A program made the translations under genes and the position numbers. DNA of 39,515 bases from Lacihabitans soyangensis. Its GTDB lineage: Bacteria > Bacteroidota > Bacteroidia > Cytophagales > Spirosomataceae. Of this stretch, positions 16,136 to 24,292 are shown piece by piece. Within the stretch, counting starts at the first letter, position 1, and every line of letters begins with the position of its first letter. The notes beneath the pieces are model-generated. The model worked only from the letters and a program-made list of their open reading frames with translations. It was not told the origin of the DNA and searched no databases. Location: positions 1-39,515 of the forward strand of contig NZ_RJUF01000026.1 of NCBI RefSeq assembly GCF_024343775.1, in the 5' to 3' direction.

Positions 16136-17320
16136 ATGAAAAACCTAAAATTAATTTTTGGTTTGGGGGCAATTACATTGGCTTCCAACCTGATGTCTTG
16201 TGAGCAAGATCAAATCAATTCAGCAGATTTTGTAAACTCAGAAAACTCCATTACTGTAGATCCTGTAGAAATTAAACTAAAGTTAATAGATTTACCCGCA
16301 CCCATTAAAACCCAGCTCCAAAGCCTTTATACAGGCTTTGTATTTTTAGAGGCAAAAAAAACAACCACCACAGCCGGAGTAAATTTTTACACTGTAAAAT
16401 TCCTACTGAAGTATGTACCCTACGAAATAAAATTTGATACGGAAGGCAAAATTTTGGAGTCAAAAAAAGCCGGAGTGCCAGAGACTACATTGAAAGAAAC
16501 AGACCTTTTGGCCGGCATAACAACTTATCTTAAGACCAATTATGCAGGATACAAATTTGTTTCAGCCAAAAAATATGAGTCAAATGGAAAAACATACTTT
16601 GAAATAAAAATCAAAAATAGCTCTGGGGCTACGGTAGAATTAAAATTTGACGGTACTGGCAAAATCATTCTAAGTTCTTCAAATGGACAGGTAGTCACGA
16701 TAGTCAAGGAATCGGAGTTATTGCCGAACATCGTCACCTATTTAAAGACAAAATATACGACCTACAGCCTAGTCTCGGCCACCAAAATTGCCAAAAACGG
16801 AGCCATTTACTATGAACTCAAAGTTAAAGTTGGTACTAAAACCTATGAGATACAGTTCAATGCCAACGGGGTAATAATGGAGAGTTCCGATACAAATGTC
16901 AAATCAACTGCCATAACACCAAATACCATTCCAGCGGGTATATTGGAATATTTAAAGGCCAATTATGCCGGTTATGTTTTTGTTTCGGGAGAAAAAAATG
17001 AAAGGGCCACTGGAACAATCATAATTATTAAAATCAAGCAAAACAACGTAACCTTTGAGCTGAAGTTTGATGAAAAAGGTGTTTTTCAGAGCGTTTCAGG
17101 AAGTAATAAGACTTCCGAGGTAAAGATTAATTTGGCGGATTTACCTGCCAATGCAGCCAGCTATTTGAAAACTACCGTTACTCAAATGGTACTCATATCT
17201 GTCAAGAAAGTTACCAAAAACGAAGCAGTTACTTATGTGGTCAAAATTAAATCGGGATCAAAAGAATATACAGTGATTTTTGATTCTACTGGTAAAATGC
17301 TCTCTAACAAGCGTTCATAA
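16136..17320 (+). CDS. Lipoprotein with five tandem PepSY-like repeats
   Basis: This 394-residue protein has a leader ending LMSC, making Cys22 the likely lipid-anchored residue. The rest is five repeats of about 58 residues on a 69-72-residue spacing, at about 51-109, 122-180, 193-250, 262-319 and 333-390. Each has the pattern: I..YLK..Y.GY.FVS..K, then a charged turn, then Y.E.KIK, then .YELKFD..GKI.ES. This matches the PepSY-like fold (PF11396) found in Bacteroidota periplasmic proteins, usually in one or two copies. The likely location is periplasm or outer surface. Function is unknown; metal binding or protease inhibition has been suggested for relatives. A clear terminator follows. Confidence 0.8.
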   Translation: MKNLKLIFGLGAITLASNLMSCEQDQINSADFVNSENSITVDPVEIKLKLIDLPAPIKTQLQSLYTGFVFLEAKKTTTTAGVNFYTVKFLLKYVPYEIKFDTEGKILESKKAGVPETTLKETDLLAGITTYLKTNYAGYKFVSAKKYESNGKTYFEIKIKNSSGATVELKFDGTGKIILSSSNGQVVTIVKESELLPNIVTYLKTKYTTYSLVSATKIAKNGAIYYELKVKVGTKTYEIQFNANGVIMESSDTNVKSTAITPNTIPAGILEYLKANYAGYVFVSGEKNERATGTIIIIKIKQNNVTFELKFDEKGVFQSVSGSNKTSEVKINLADLPANAASYLKTTVTQMVLISVKKVTKNEAVTYVVKIKSGSKEYTVIFDSTGKMLSNKRS

Positions 17321-17345
17321 GAAGGAATAATAGATATTTACTCGG

Positions 17346-17373
17346 AAGCCAGAAGAAATTCTGGCTTTTTTTT
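17346..17373 (+). terminator. Intrinsic terminator of the PepSY-like gene
   Basis: AAGCCAGAA (17346-17354) pairs perfectly with TTCTGGCTT (17359-17367) around a GAAA tetraloop, followed by a T-run to 17373. Confidence 0.9.
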
Positions 17374-17413
17374 ATAAATAATACTAAACCGTTGAACTTT
17401 TAAAGCCTGATAT

Positions 17414-17425
17414 ATGTATATACAT
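17414..17425. promoter_or_regulatory. 12-bp palindrome upstream of the YceI gene
   Basis: ATGTATATACAT is a perfect palindrome 30 bases before the YceI start codon. It could be an operator. No consensus -7 box is visible beside it, so the assignment is tentative. Confidence 0.3.
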
Positions 17426-17455
17426 TAATTGTTAAAACTTAAAACAAATTCTAAA

Positions 17456-18019
17456 ATGAAAAAGGTAATTTTATCACTAGCCGCTGGCTTGTTTTCGTTG
17501 GCGTCGTTCGCACAAACATGGTCATTAGACAAAGCTCACTCAAATGTTGGTTTCAGTATCACACACATGATGATTTCTGATGTAGACGGAAGTTTCAAAA
17601 CTTACGATGCTAAATTAACTTCAACTAAACCAGATTTTACAGATGCTAAATTTGAATTTTCAGCTGAGGTAAACAGTATCAACACTGCAAATGACATGAG
17701 AGATGGACACCTAAAGAGCCCTGATTTCTTCGATGCAGCTAAATTTTCGACGGTAAGTTTCAAAAGCACCTCTATCAAAAAAGGTAAAGGTCAAAACTAC
17801 ACTATCAGCGGAAACTTAACGATGCACGGTGTTACTAAACCAGTGGTTTTGAAAGCAGTTATAAAAGGACCAGTAGAAAATCCAAGAAGCAAAAAACCTA
17901 TGATGGGTATTTCGGCAACAGGAACTGTTAATCGTATAGCTTTTGGTGTGGGTACCTCCGGTGCTACATTGAGTGACGATGTAGCCATCAAAATTTCAGG
18001 TGAATTCAACAAAGACTGA
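17456..18019 (+). CDS. YceI family periplasmic lipid-binding protein
   Basis: The start at 17456 gives 187 residues beginning MKKVILSLAAGLFSLASFAQ, a normal signal peptide with cleavage before QTW; an in-frame ATG 27 bases upstream would spoil the signal. The mature part starts WSLDKAHSNVGFSITHMMISDVDGSF-like, the YceI opening. It continues with DMRDGHLKSPDFFDAAKF and the later GNLTMHGVTKPV, the two most conserved YceI segments. YceI proteins form a lipocalin-like barrel that binds polyisoprenoids or fatty amides and are often induced by acid, base or osmotic stress. It is a single-gene unit with a palindrome upstream and a strong terminator downstream. Confidence 0.93.
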   Translation: MKKVILSLAAGLFSLASFAQTWSLDKAHSNVGFSITHMMISDVDGSFKTYDAKLTSTKPDFTDAKFEFSAEVNSINTANDMRDGHLKSPDFFDAAKFSTVSFKSTSIKKGKGQNYTISGNLTMHGVTKPVVLKAVIKGPVENPRSKKPMMGISATGTVNRIAFGVGTSGATLSDDVAIKISGEFNKD

Positions 18020-18037
18020 TAAAACACTTCATCAAAC

Positions 18038-18067
18038 AAAAAAGGTGAGCCAACGCTCACCTTTTTT
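18038..18067. terminator. Bidirectional terminator between YceI and the ATP-grasp/HAD gene
   Basis: AAAAAAGGTGAGC (18038-18050) pairs perfectly with GCTCACCTTTTTT (18055-18067) around a CAAC loop. A and T runs on both sides let it serve both convergent genes. Confidence 0.92.
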
Positions 18068-18087
18068 GTTTGTATTCTATAGAAACC

Positions 18088-19377
18088 TCATTCTCGCCAA
18101 TCTATCAAAGTTGGCAATGCATCTACATCAAATACAGGCAGATTTAAATGTTTTTTTATGGCGAGTCGCTCGCCAAAAGCATTATCCACAAATATTACCT
18201 TTTCAGTTTCCTTAATAAACTTATACTTATCGTCCTCCATTTTCAAGTGGATAATTTCATCAAAGATACCTTTGTGAATGGCCAGGCTCTCTAAAGTTTG
18301 GAAAATATCATGCTTATGTTTTGTAATCAACTTGATAATCCTACCCTTATTTTTTTGATGATAAATAAACTGCATGACATTCGCATTGACCTTCCCGTTT
18401 TTGGTTATGGTGTCATCGAAATCAATATAAATGGTATCGTACTCAAAACGAGCATTGTATCTGCTATATAGGGCTCGCTCACCTTCTAAAACGTAATCAT
18501 TTGAGAAAACCTGCACGTCGTAGTCCAGATAATCATAGACCATCAACATCGGAAAATTAACCCCTAAACCCCTAAAAACGTTCATGTTACCCGCTATCTT
18601 ATTAGAGGCTTCCAGAAGTTTATACTTACCGTTTTGATCTCTTTTCAATTGAAAATACCAAGAGCCTCTGATGCCAATTTGGTCAGAGACAATTTTCCCA
18701 ATGGTCTTTATTTCATCCGTCGCTTCTACTGTTTCACTGTTTACGCACACCCCATCAAAGACCCTTTTTCTGATTCTTGGACCCACAAATTGGAGATTAC
18801 CGTGTCTGTCCGTAAAGCAGTCTATCGTCAATTCTTCACCCGGCAAAAACTCCGTAATTACGTAATTCTCTGGGTCTTTTAGTTCATCAAAAGTCTTTTT
18901 ATCTCTCAGAATAAACGCTCCTTTGCTTCCCTGGCCTTCGTCGAGCTTTACGTATACAGGATACTCTTTTACATCATCAATCGAATGAAAAACGATTGGG
19001 CAAAAGTCATAATCTTTAAACAAGTCGTAGATTTTTTTCTTACTTCTGCAAATTTCTGCTTGCCTTAGACCGGGTACAGCAACTTTCGTTTTTATTTTAT
19101 CGGCGTTTTTTGCCATAAAAACCAAAACCGTATCGTGTGTGGGTAAAATCAAATCAATTGATTCCTTCTCTATCAAGTCATTGAGTTTATCTATGAACTC
19201 AGGTTCAGAAATATTAGGAAAATCCCCATAATAATTTTCATAAACCATACGCCCGTGATCTTCTCTACCCGAAGCTCCTACAAGCCTCATGTTCATGATA
19301 TCTTTGAGAGCTATGTGGATTTCTAAGGCACTCTCGGCACCACACGGAAACACCAAAACATTGGTTTTCTTATTCAT
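18088..19377 (-). CDS. ATP-grasp ligase fused to a HAD-like phosphatase domain
   Basis: This is a 429-residue fusion. Residues 1-300 are an ATP-grasp enzyme of the CarB/PylC-like type. An N-terminal Rossmann-like part (NVLVFPCGAES) comes first, followed by YVKLDEGQGSKGAF (142-155) as the nucleotide loop, ITEFLPGEELTIDCF (174-188), and LEASNKIAGN (255-264) with Glu256 and Asn259 as probable magnesium ligands. Residues 315-429 are a HAD domain. Its motif I is DFDDT at 319-323, LITKH (350-354) is the likely motif II, Lys381 or Lys384 may be motif III, and FVDNA (396-400) may be motif IV. ATP-grasp enzymes form amide or similar bonds through acyl phosphates; the substrate is unknown. It is translated right behind wbqC (3-base gap), so the two probably act in one pathway. 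Confidence 0.85.
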   Translation of the reverse strand: MNKKTNVLVFPCGAESALEIHIALKDIMNMRLVGASGREDHGRMVYENYYGDFPNISEPEFIDKLNDLIEKESIDLILPTHDTVLVFMAKNADKIKTKVAVPGLRQAEICRSKKKIYDLFKDYDFCPIVFHSIDDVKEYPVYVKLDEGQGSKGAFILRDKKTFDELKDPENYVITEFLPGEELTIDCFTDRHGNLQFVGPRIRKRVFDGVCVNSETVEATDEIKTIGKIVSDQIGIRGSWYFQLKRDQNGKYKLLEASNKIAGNMNVFRGLGVNFPMLMVYDYLDYDVQVFSNDYVLEGERALYSRYNARFEYDTIYIDFDDTITKNGKVNANVMQFIYHQKNKGRIIKLITKHKHDIFQTLESLAIHKGIFDEIIHLKMEDDKYKFIKETEKVIFVDNAFGERLAIKKHLNLPVFDVDALPTLIDWRE

Positions 19378-19380
19378 AAA

Positions 19381-20091
19381 TCAATTTCTAATTACATCAA
19401 ATTCACCAAACCAAAGTTTGATTTGGTCCGTACTATTAAACATTAGTAAGTCCAAAACTGACAACCAAGGCACAAAATTATTGCTAAACTGCGGATATTC
19501 TATTGGTCTAGACTTAATAAAACTCAAATCCAAACCGTTGCTTTCAAATTCGGAACGATTATAAAGTTCTAAACCACCAATGGGATTAACATAATGAGTT
19601 GCACGAACAGATTTACATAGTGCAATAACCTTAGACTGGCCTTTTAATGTATGGTCAATGTCCAAAACCGAGGATATCACAAAAGGCGTTTGGATATCGA
19701 GTTTACCGCATAACGCCTTTAAGGAGTTAAGGATGAATACGAAAAGGTTTTCGTCTTGAAAGTTATAAATATCTTCAATTAACGGAAAAACCGATTCAAA
19801 AAATGGAGCCTTTCGATAGTTCTCCTTGAATTTTCTTAACGTTTTTTCTCTTTCGGATGGCCAAAGGTCACTCAAAAAGCGTTGGTCTACATTCAAATAG
19901 TCGGAGTCCTTCTTCAACGGAAGTGTAAAATACTCGTCGGAGCCATTTTGCAGAAACCTGTTCCGATGAAACCATCCTTTTTTCGAAAACTGAATATTGT
20001 CATAAACTATGAATTCATCTACAGCATTAATCAACTGAAAATAACCAATATATGGCAAAAAATACGGTTGCATGATGGCAACTTTCTTCAT
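19381..20091 (-). CDS. WbqC-like family protein
   Basis: This 236-residue protein has the two WbqC-family hallmarks near its N-terminus: MQPYFLPYIGYFQLI (8-22) and DNIQFSKKGWFHRNR (31-45). WbqC-like proteins (PF08889) are found in O-antigen and other surface-sugar loci; their reaction is not established. No signal peptide is seen. The start codon is preceded by AAAGGAAAAGG, one of the few Shine-Dalgarno-like stretches in the window. The gene is followed after 3 bases by the ATP-grasp/HAD gene. No glycan genes flank the pair here, which is unusual for a family usually seen in such clusters. Confidence 0.85.
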   Translation of the reverse strand: MKKVAIMQPYFLPYIGYFQLINAVDEFIVYDNIQFSKKGWFHRNRFLQNGSDEYFTLPLKKDSDYLNVDQRFLSDLWPSEREKTLRKFKENYRKAPFFESVFPLIEDIYNFQDENLFVFILNSLKALCGKLDIQTPFVISSVLDIDHTLKGQSKVIALCKSVRATHYVNPIGGLELYNRSEFESNGLDLSFIKSRPIEYPQFSNNFVPWLSVLDLLMFNSTDQIKLWFGEFDVIRN

Positions 20092-20143
20092 ATTCCTTTT
20101 CCTTTATTAAAGACTTTCGGACATCTAATGGTCACGAAAAACA

Positions 20144-20183
20144 AAAAAGTGATAGAATTGAAAAATCAAAACTATCACTTTTT
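20144..20183 (-). terminator. Terminator of the DUF349 gene
   Basis: AAAAAGTGATAG (20144-20155) and CTATCACTTTTT (20172-20183) form a perfect 12-bp stem with a 16-base loop. On the minus strand it lies 17 bases after the DUF349 stop codon and runs into T residues. It also lies 53 bases upstream of the wbqC start. Confidence 0.75.
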
Positions 20184-20200
20184 AAAATATTTTCTAAAAA

Positions 20201-21472
20201 TTATAAAACAGCAACTTTTTGTCTTAATTCTTCCAAAATCACCTCTTTCATCAAGAGCTTTCTTTTTTGGGTCTTAAGGTTAGACTGCATCATTTGATCC
20301 ATTTCGTAACCTTGGCTTTGGCCATCATAGCTATGTATCAAATCTTCCAAATCTGTTCTGGCTCTTTTCACGATGTTCTCCATTTCTCTGTACTTCGTGA
20401 GGTCTTTTTGCTTATCGCTCAAGAAGTTAAAAGTAGGATATTTACGAGCAATCACTTTAAACAAATAACTCAATTCAAATATCTTATCACAAGCAGCTCT
20501 GAATCTCTCAGCCACATTTCTGTCAGCCAAATGTGCAGGTACTCTGATGGTTTTCCACTCATTGAGCAAATATTTGGCTCTGTTTGTAGCAGACACCATG
20601 TCCTCCGACTCAGCAAGTTTTTCAACCTCCTTCACCATTTTCATTTGAGCTTCTATTCTTGGATCTACTCTGCGTTTAGGCACAATACCCTTAGCTCTGC
20701 AATATCTGTCATAAAACAGCGAAGTGGGCTTCTTGAAGTTTTTGTAAAGAACTTTCAATACCTTCGGCGGAATATCTCCAATGATTTTCCACTCGGTTTG
20801 CATGTTTTTCAAATCCAAAAAGGCCTCGTCCCAGTCTGTACGATTTTGCAACTCCTCCCCTTTTCTGATAAGTTCGTTGTATTTGAAGATTCGCTCGTCA
20901 ATAATACGATTTTGTTCTTCAAAAAATACTTTACGAGCCTGATAAAAGGTATCCAAAATAGATTTGAAGTCCTCCTCTATTCTGTCATTCAGTTCTTTCT
21001 CTACCGGCCCAGTCCTAATCCACTTGGTTCTGATTTCCTGAAGTATATCAGCAGTTTCTTTCCAATCTTCACTGTGTTCGTAGGGCCTTGCTTCTTCAAT
21101 AAGAGCTCGTTTAATTTCGAGGTTAGCTGATTGATTTTCACCAATCAACGAAGTAAGACTGGCTTCTAAGACATCCAGTTTTTCGAGTAAAGGAATAAAA
21201 TTACCGATGCCATCAAAGTTCAATAACCTCTTGCGAAGTTGGATGAGTTTGGTAAGGTAAGAACCTTTGTTTTGGGCTTCCTCGATTTCGGTTTCGAGCT
21301 GATTCACCTTAGATACGGCTATGTCGTATCGATTAACGAAGTACTGAAAAGCTTCCTCTTCTGTTCTTTTAACTTCTCCAATTTGTCGGTCGGGCATACC
21401 CATATACCCTTTTAAAAATACCTTACTATCAAGGATGTAAGCGTATTCGTTTTCTAATGTAACGCCTTTCAT
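20201..21472 (-). CDS. DUF349 repeat protein (coiled coil)
   Basis: This 423-residue, highly charged and helical protein has at least three DUF349 repeats. Each is recognised by a Trp-x(13-16)-Trp pattern ending in a G/R-P-type turn: EDWKETADILQEIRTKW, TDWDEAFLDLKNMQTEW, and ATNRAKYLLNEWKTIRVPA. The N-terminal 60 residues have a different make-up (DRQIGEVKRTEEEAFQYF). There is no signal peptide or membrane helix, so it is cytoplasmic. Family members are widespread in Bacteroidota without a firm function. It is divergent from ettA across 145 bases and ends in its own hairpin. Confidence 0.88.
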   Translation of the reverse strand: MKGVTLENEYAYILDSKVFLKGYMGMPDRQIGEVKRTEEEAFQYFVNRYDIAVSKVNQLETEIEEAQNKGSYLTKLIQLRKRLLNFDGIGNFIPLLEKLDVLEASLTSLIGENQSANLEIKRALIEEARPYEHSEDWKETADILQEIRTKWIRTGPVEKELNDRIEEDFKSILDTFYQARKVFFEEQNRIIDERIFKYNELIRKGEELQNRTDWDEAFLDLKNMQTEWKIIGDIPPKVLKVLYKNFKKPTSLFYDRYCRAKGIVPKRRVDPRIEAQMKMVKEVEKLAESEDMVSATNRAKYLLNEWKTIRVPAHLADRNVAERFRAACDKIFELSYLFKVIARKYPTFNFLSDKQKDLTKYREMENIVKRARTDLEDLIHSYDGQSQGYEMDQMMQSNLKTQKRKLLMKEVILEELRQKVAVL

Positions 21473-21617
21473 AATTTAAGGAGTGGCTACTTTTTGTTTG
21501 TAATAAAATGGTTTTAAAAATGTAAAAATCGTAGTTTTTTTGCATATTACAAAGTAAGCTAACGATATTTGTACAAAAAATTAATATAACGGTTATAAAT
21601 ATTACTAAAAATTTAAT

Positions 21618-23282
21618 ATGAGCGAGCAAATAATCTTTTCGATGGCAGGTGTCAGTAAAATCATTCCACCCCAGCGACAAGTATTAAAAAATATTTACCT
21701 TTCGTTTTTTTACGGTGCCAAAATTGGTGTTTTAGGTCTAAACGGCTCAGGAAAGTCTACTCTTTTGAGGGTTATTGCTGGTATTGATAAAAACATCAAC
21801 GGCGAGGTAGTTTTTTCCCCTGGTTATTCCGTGGGAATGCTCGAACAAGAACCCCAACTTGACCCTAACAAAACCGTCAAGGAAATTGTGGAAGAAGGCG
21901 TACAAGAGGTAGTAAATCTTCTCAAAGAATTTGATGAAATAAACGAAGCTTTTGCCGATCCAGACGCTGACTTTGACAAACTAATGGAACGCCAAGGTGA
22001 TGTACAAGAAAAACTTGATGCCACAGATGCATGGGAGCTCGACAACCGACTTGAAAGAGCTATGGACGCACTGCGTTGTCCTCCAAGTGAGGCCAAAGTT
22101 GGCAATCTCTCAGGTGGAGAAAAAAGACGCGTGGCTTTGTGTAGATTGCTCTTACAACAGCCTGATGTACTGCTACTTGACGAACCAACCAACCACTTGG
22201 ACGCAGAGTCGGTTTTGTGGTTAGAACAGCACTTAAATCAATACAAAGGAACGGTAATTGCCGTAACTCACGATAGGTACTTTTTGGACAATGTAGCCGG
22301 TTGGATTTTAGAACTTGACCGCGGCGAGGGTATTCCATGGAAGGGAAATTACTCTTCTTGGTTGGAGCAAAAACAAAACCGATTGGCCCAGGAAGAAAAG
22401 TCGCAATCGAAGCGTCAAAAATCTTTAGAACGAGAGCTTGAATGGGTAAAAATGAGCCCGAAAGGAAGGTCTGCAAAAGGAAAGGCAAGATTGAATGCCT
22501 ATGATAATTTGCTGAACCAAGATGTAAAAGAAAAAGAAGAAAAACTAGAGTTATTTATACCACCAGGACCAAGGCTGGGCAATAAAGTAATTGAAGCGAC
22601 AGGCATAAAAATGGGCTTTGAGGACAGATTGCTTTACGAAAATCTAAATTTCGCTTTGCCACCTGCCGGAATTGTCGGAATTATTGGGCCAAATGGTGCA
22701 GGTAAAACCACCCTCTTCAAACTTATCACTGGTCAATTGAAGCCTCTGGAGGGGACTTTCGATGTGGGTGAGACAGTAAAAATAGCCTATGTGGACCAAG
22801 AGCATGACAAACTTGACCCAAACAAATCTGTCTATGAACTCATTTCAGAAGGAAACGACTGGATAATGTTGGGCAACAAACAGGTAAACGCTCGAGCTTA
22901 TGTGAGTAAGTTTAACTTTGGAGGGTCTGACCAAGAAAAGAAAATTGGCGTTCTTTCAGGAGGTGAAAGAAACCGAGTTCATTTGGCCATGATGCTCAAA
23001 GAAGGCGGCAATCTTTTGTTACTTGACGAACCAACCAACGACTTGGATATCAACACCTTAAGAGCCTTAGAGGAGGGTCTAGAAAACTTTGCTGGCTGTG
23101 CAGTAGTTATCTCTCACGATAGGTGGTTTTTGGATAGAATTGCCACGCACATTTTAGCTTTTGAAGGTGATTCAAACGTAGTTTGGTTTGAAGGAAACTT
23201 CTCAGAATACGAAGAAAATCACCGTAAACGCATGGGCAACGACCTCACTCCTAAAAGAATTAAATACCGTAAACTTCAATAA
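21618..23282 (+). CDS. ettA: Energy-dependent translational throttle protein EttA (ABC-F)
   Basis: This 554-residue soluble protein has two ABC ATPase domains and no membrane segment. Walker A motifs are GLNGSGKST (40-48) and GPNGAGKTT (357-365). Signature motifs are LSGGEKRR (164-171) and a second LSGGERNR. LLLDEPTN occurs in both halves. The arm insert (about 95-140) and the basic inter-domain linker (241-310) are of EttA type and length. EttA binds the ribosomal E site and gates entry into elongation according to ATP/ADP level. An aminotransferase gene starts 2 bases after the stop codon, so the two are very likely co-transcribed. Confidence 0.93.
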   Translation: MSEQIIFSMAGVSKIIPPQRQVLKNIYLSFFYGAKIGVLGLNGSGKSTLLRVIAGIDKNINGEVVFSPGYSVGMLEQEPQLDPNKTVKEIVEEGVQEVVNLLKEFDEINEAFADPDADFDKLMERQGDVQEKLDATDAWELDNRLERAMDALRCPPSEAKVGNLSGGEKRRVALCRLLLQQPDVLLLDEPTNHLDAESVLWLEQHLNQYKGTVIAVTHDRYFLDNVAGWILELDRGEGIPWKGNYSSWLEQKQNRLAQEEKSQSKRQKSLERELEWVKMSPKGRSAKGKARLNAYDNLLNQDVKEKEEKLELFIPPGPRLGNKVIEATGIKMGFEDRLLYENLNFALPPAGIVGIIGPNGAGKTTLFKLITGQLKPLEGTFDVGETVKIAYVDQEHDKLDPNKSVYELISEGNDWIMLGNKQVNARAYVSKFNFGGSDQEKKIGVLSGGERNRVHLAMMLKEGGNLLLLDEPTNDLDINTLRALEEGLENFAGCAVVISHDRWFLDRIATHILAFEGDSNVVWFEGNFSEYEENHRKRMGNDLTPKRIKYRKLQ

Positions 23283-23284
23283 CA

Positions 23285-24106
23285 ATGCACCACTGTTGGT
23301 TTAATGGAAAAATAACCGAGGCAAATGCTACGCAAATAAACATCAACGACCTTGGTCTTATGAGAGGCTATGGGCTGTTTGATTATTTCAGGACTTACAA
23401 CCAAAAACCGTTTCAGTGGGACTGGTATTGGGAACGCTACGAACGCTCCGCCAAACTGCTCAAAATTTCGAATCCAATAACCAAGGAAGAAGCACAGGAA
23501 GTTGTTCATTCATTGATAAAAATGCACGGAGATGGTGAAGTTGCCATAAGATTTTTGTTGACAGGCGGTTATACATTTGACTCTGTGACGTCTGCCAAAC
23601 CGAACTTAATGATTATTTCGGAATCATTGCATTTTGCTTCTCCAAAAGACTATGAAACAGGTATAAAAGTAATATCCTACGAGTATGTGAGAGATTTACC
23701 GACTATAAAAAGCATTGACTATAAGCACTATATGATTCTCCAGGGCGAACTAAAAGCCAATAGTGCCGCTGATGTACTTTTCCACAAAAATGGTGAAATA
23801 AGCGAACTCAGCCGCAGCAATGTTTTTATTGTAAATGGCAATAAACTCATTACGCCTGACAAAAACATTTTGGAGGGAATTACCCGTAGGACAGTTTTGG
23901 AATTAGCCAAAAACGACTTTGAAATAGAGCTTCGCTCGGTAGGTTTTCAAGAAACACTTGATGCTGAGGAAGTTTTCACAACAAGTACCACCAAGCGTGT
24001 TTTACCTATTTCAAAAATCGATGACAAGGTCATAGGAAATGGCGGAATTGGGCCAAAAACTCAGTTTTTGTTGGATAAAATTAATGCTTTAGTAGAGAAT
24101 TGGTAA
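23285..24106 (+). CDS. Class IV PLP-dependent aminotransferase (branched-chain / D-amino acid / aminodeoxychorismate lyase type)
   Basis: This 273-residue fold-type IV PLP enzyme has the early RGYGLFDYFRTY (27-38), the Schiff-base Lys147 in IDYKHYM, E174-x-S-R-S-N (174-179), and a late LEGITRRTVLELA-like segment that binds the phosphate. Fold IV enzymes include IlvE, D-alanine transaminase and PabC. The sequence seen here does not decide between them, and the length (273) suits PabC-like or unassigned members better than IlvE (over 300). It follows ettA by 2 bases, with no known functional link. No terminator is seen before the repeat array downstream. Confidence 0.85.
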   Translation: MHHCWFNGKITEANATQININDLGLMRGYGLFDYFRTYNQKPFQWDWYWERYERSAKLLKISNPITKEEAQEVVHSLIKMHGDGEVAIRFLLTGGYTFDSVTSAKPNLMIISESLHFASPKDYETGIKVISYEYVRDLPTIKSIDYKHYMILQGELKANSAADVLFHKNGEISELSRSNVFIVNGNKLITPDKNILEGITRRTVLELAKNDFEIELRSVGFQETLDAEEVFTTSTTKRVLPISKIDDKVIGNGGIGPKTQFLLDKINALVENW

Positions 24107-24155
24107 ATAGCCAAACATCATTCTTCCTGTTATAACAATTTCCCACAAAAAACCA

Positions 24156-24275
24156 TTTTGTATCTTCAAAAATACACTTTTATGTACTTTTTGTATTTTA
24201 CAAAATACATTTTTTATGATATTTTGTATTTTTCATAATACAATTTGGAATATTTTTTGTATCTTTGAAAATACA
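24156..24275 (+). repeat. Array of four 21-bp inverted-repeat units at exact 33-bp period
   Basis: Units lie at 24156-24176, 24189-24209, 24222-24242 and 24255-24275, so starts are 33 bases apart without deviation and spacers are 12 bases of unrelated AT-rich DNA. Seventeen of 21 positions are identical in all four. Each unit begins TTTTGTAT and contains the inverted repeat TGTATYTTNNAWAATACA; the second unit is perfect over 18 bp. The last unit contains TATCTTTG (24260-24267), a match to the -7 box TAnnTTTG. It runs into a perfect palindrome TACAATATTGTA (24272-24283), 9 bases before the ATPase start codon. Placement and phasing suggest operator sites for a protein that binds one face of the helix. 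Confidence 0.9.
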
Positions 24276-24292
24276 ATATTGTAAAATCGAAG

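Noticed and set aside
20267-21130. 287-codon open frame on the plus strand
   Set aside because: It lies entirely antisense to the DUF349 gene, whose minus-strand product has clear family repeats; the plus-strand translation is Phe/Ser-rich and unlike any family.
21550-21577. Promoter for the DUF349 gene on the minus strand
   Set aside because: TTTG and TACTTTG are 17 bases apart, but the -7 box is one base short of TAnnTTTG, so the match was too weak to list.
24156-24275. Repeat array as a small CRISPR
   Set aside because: Units are 21 bp with 12-base AT-rich spacers, far shorter than CRISPR spacers; units are inverted repeats that vary, and no cas genes are near.
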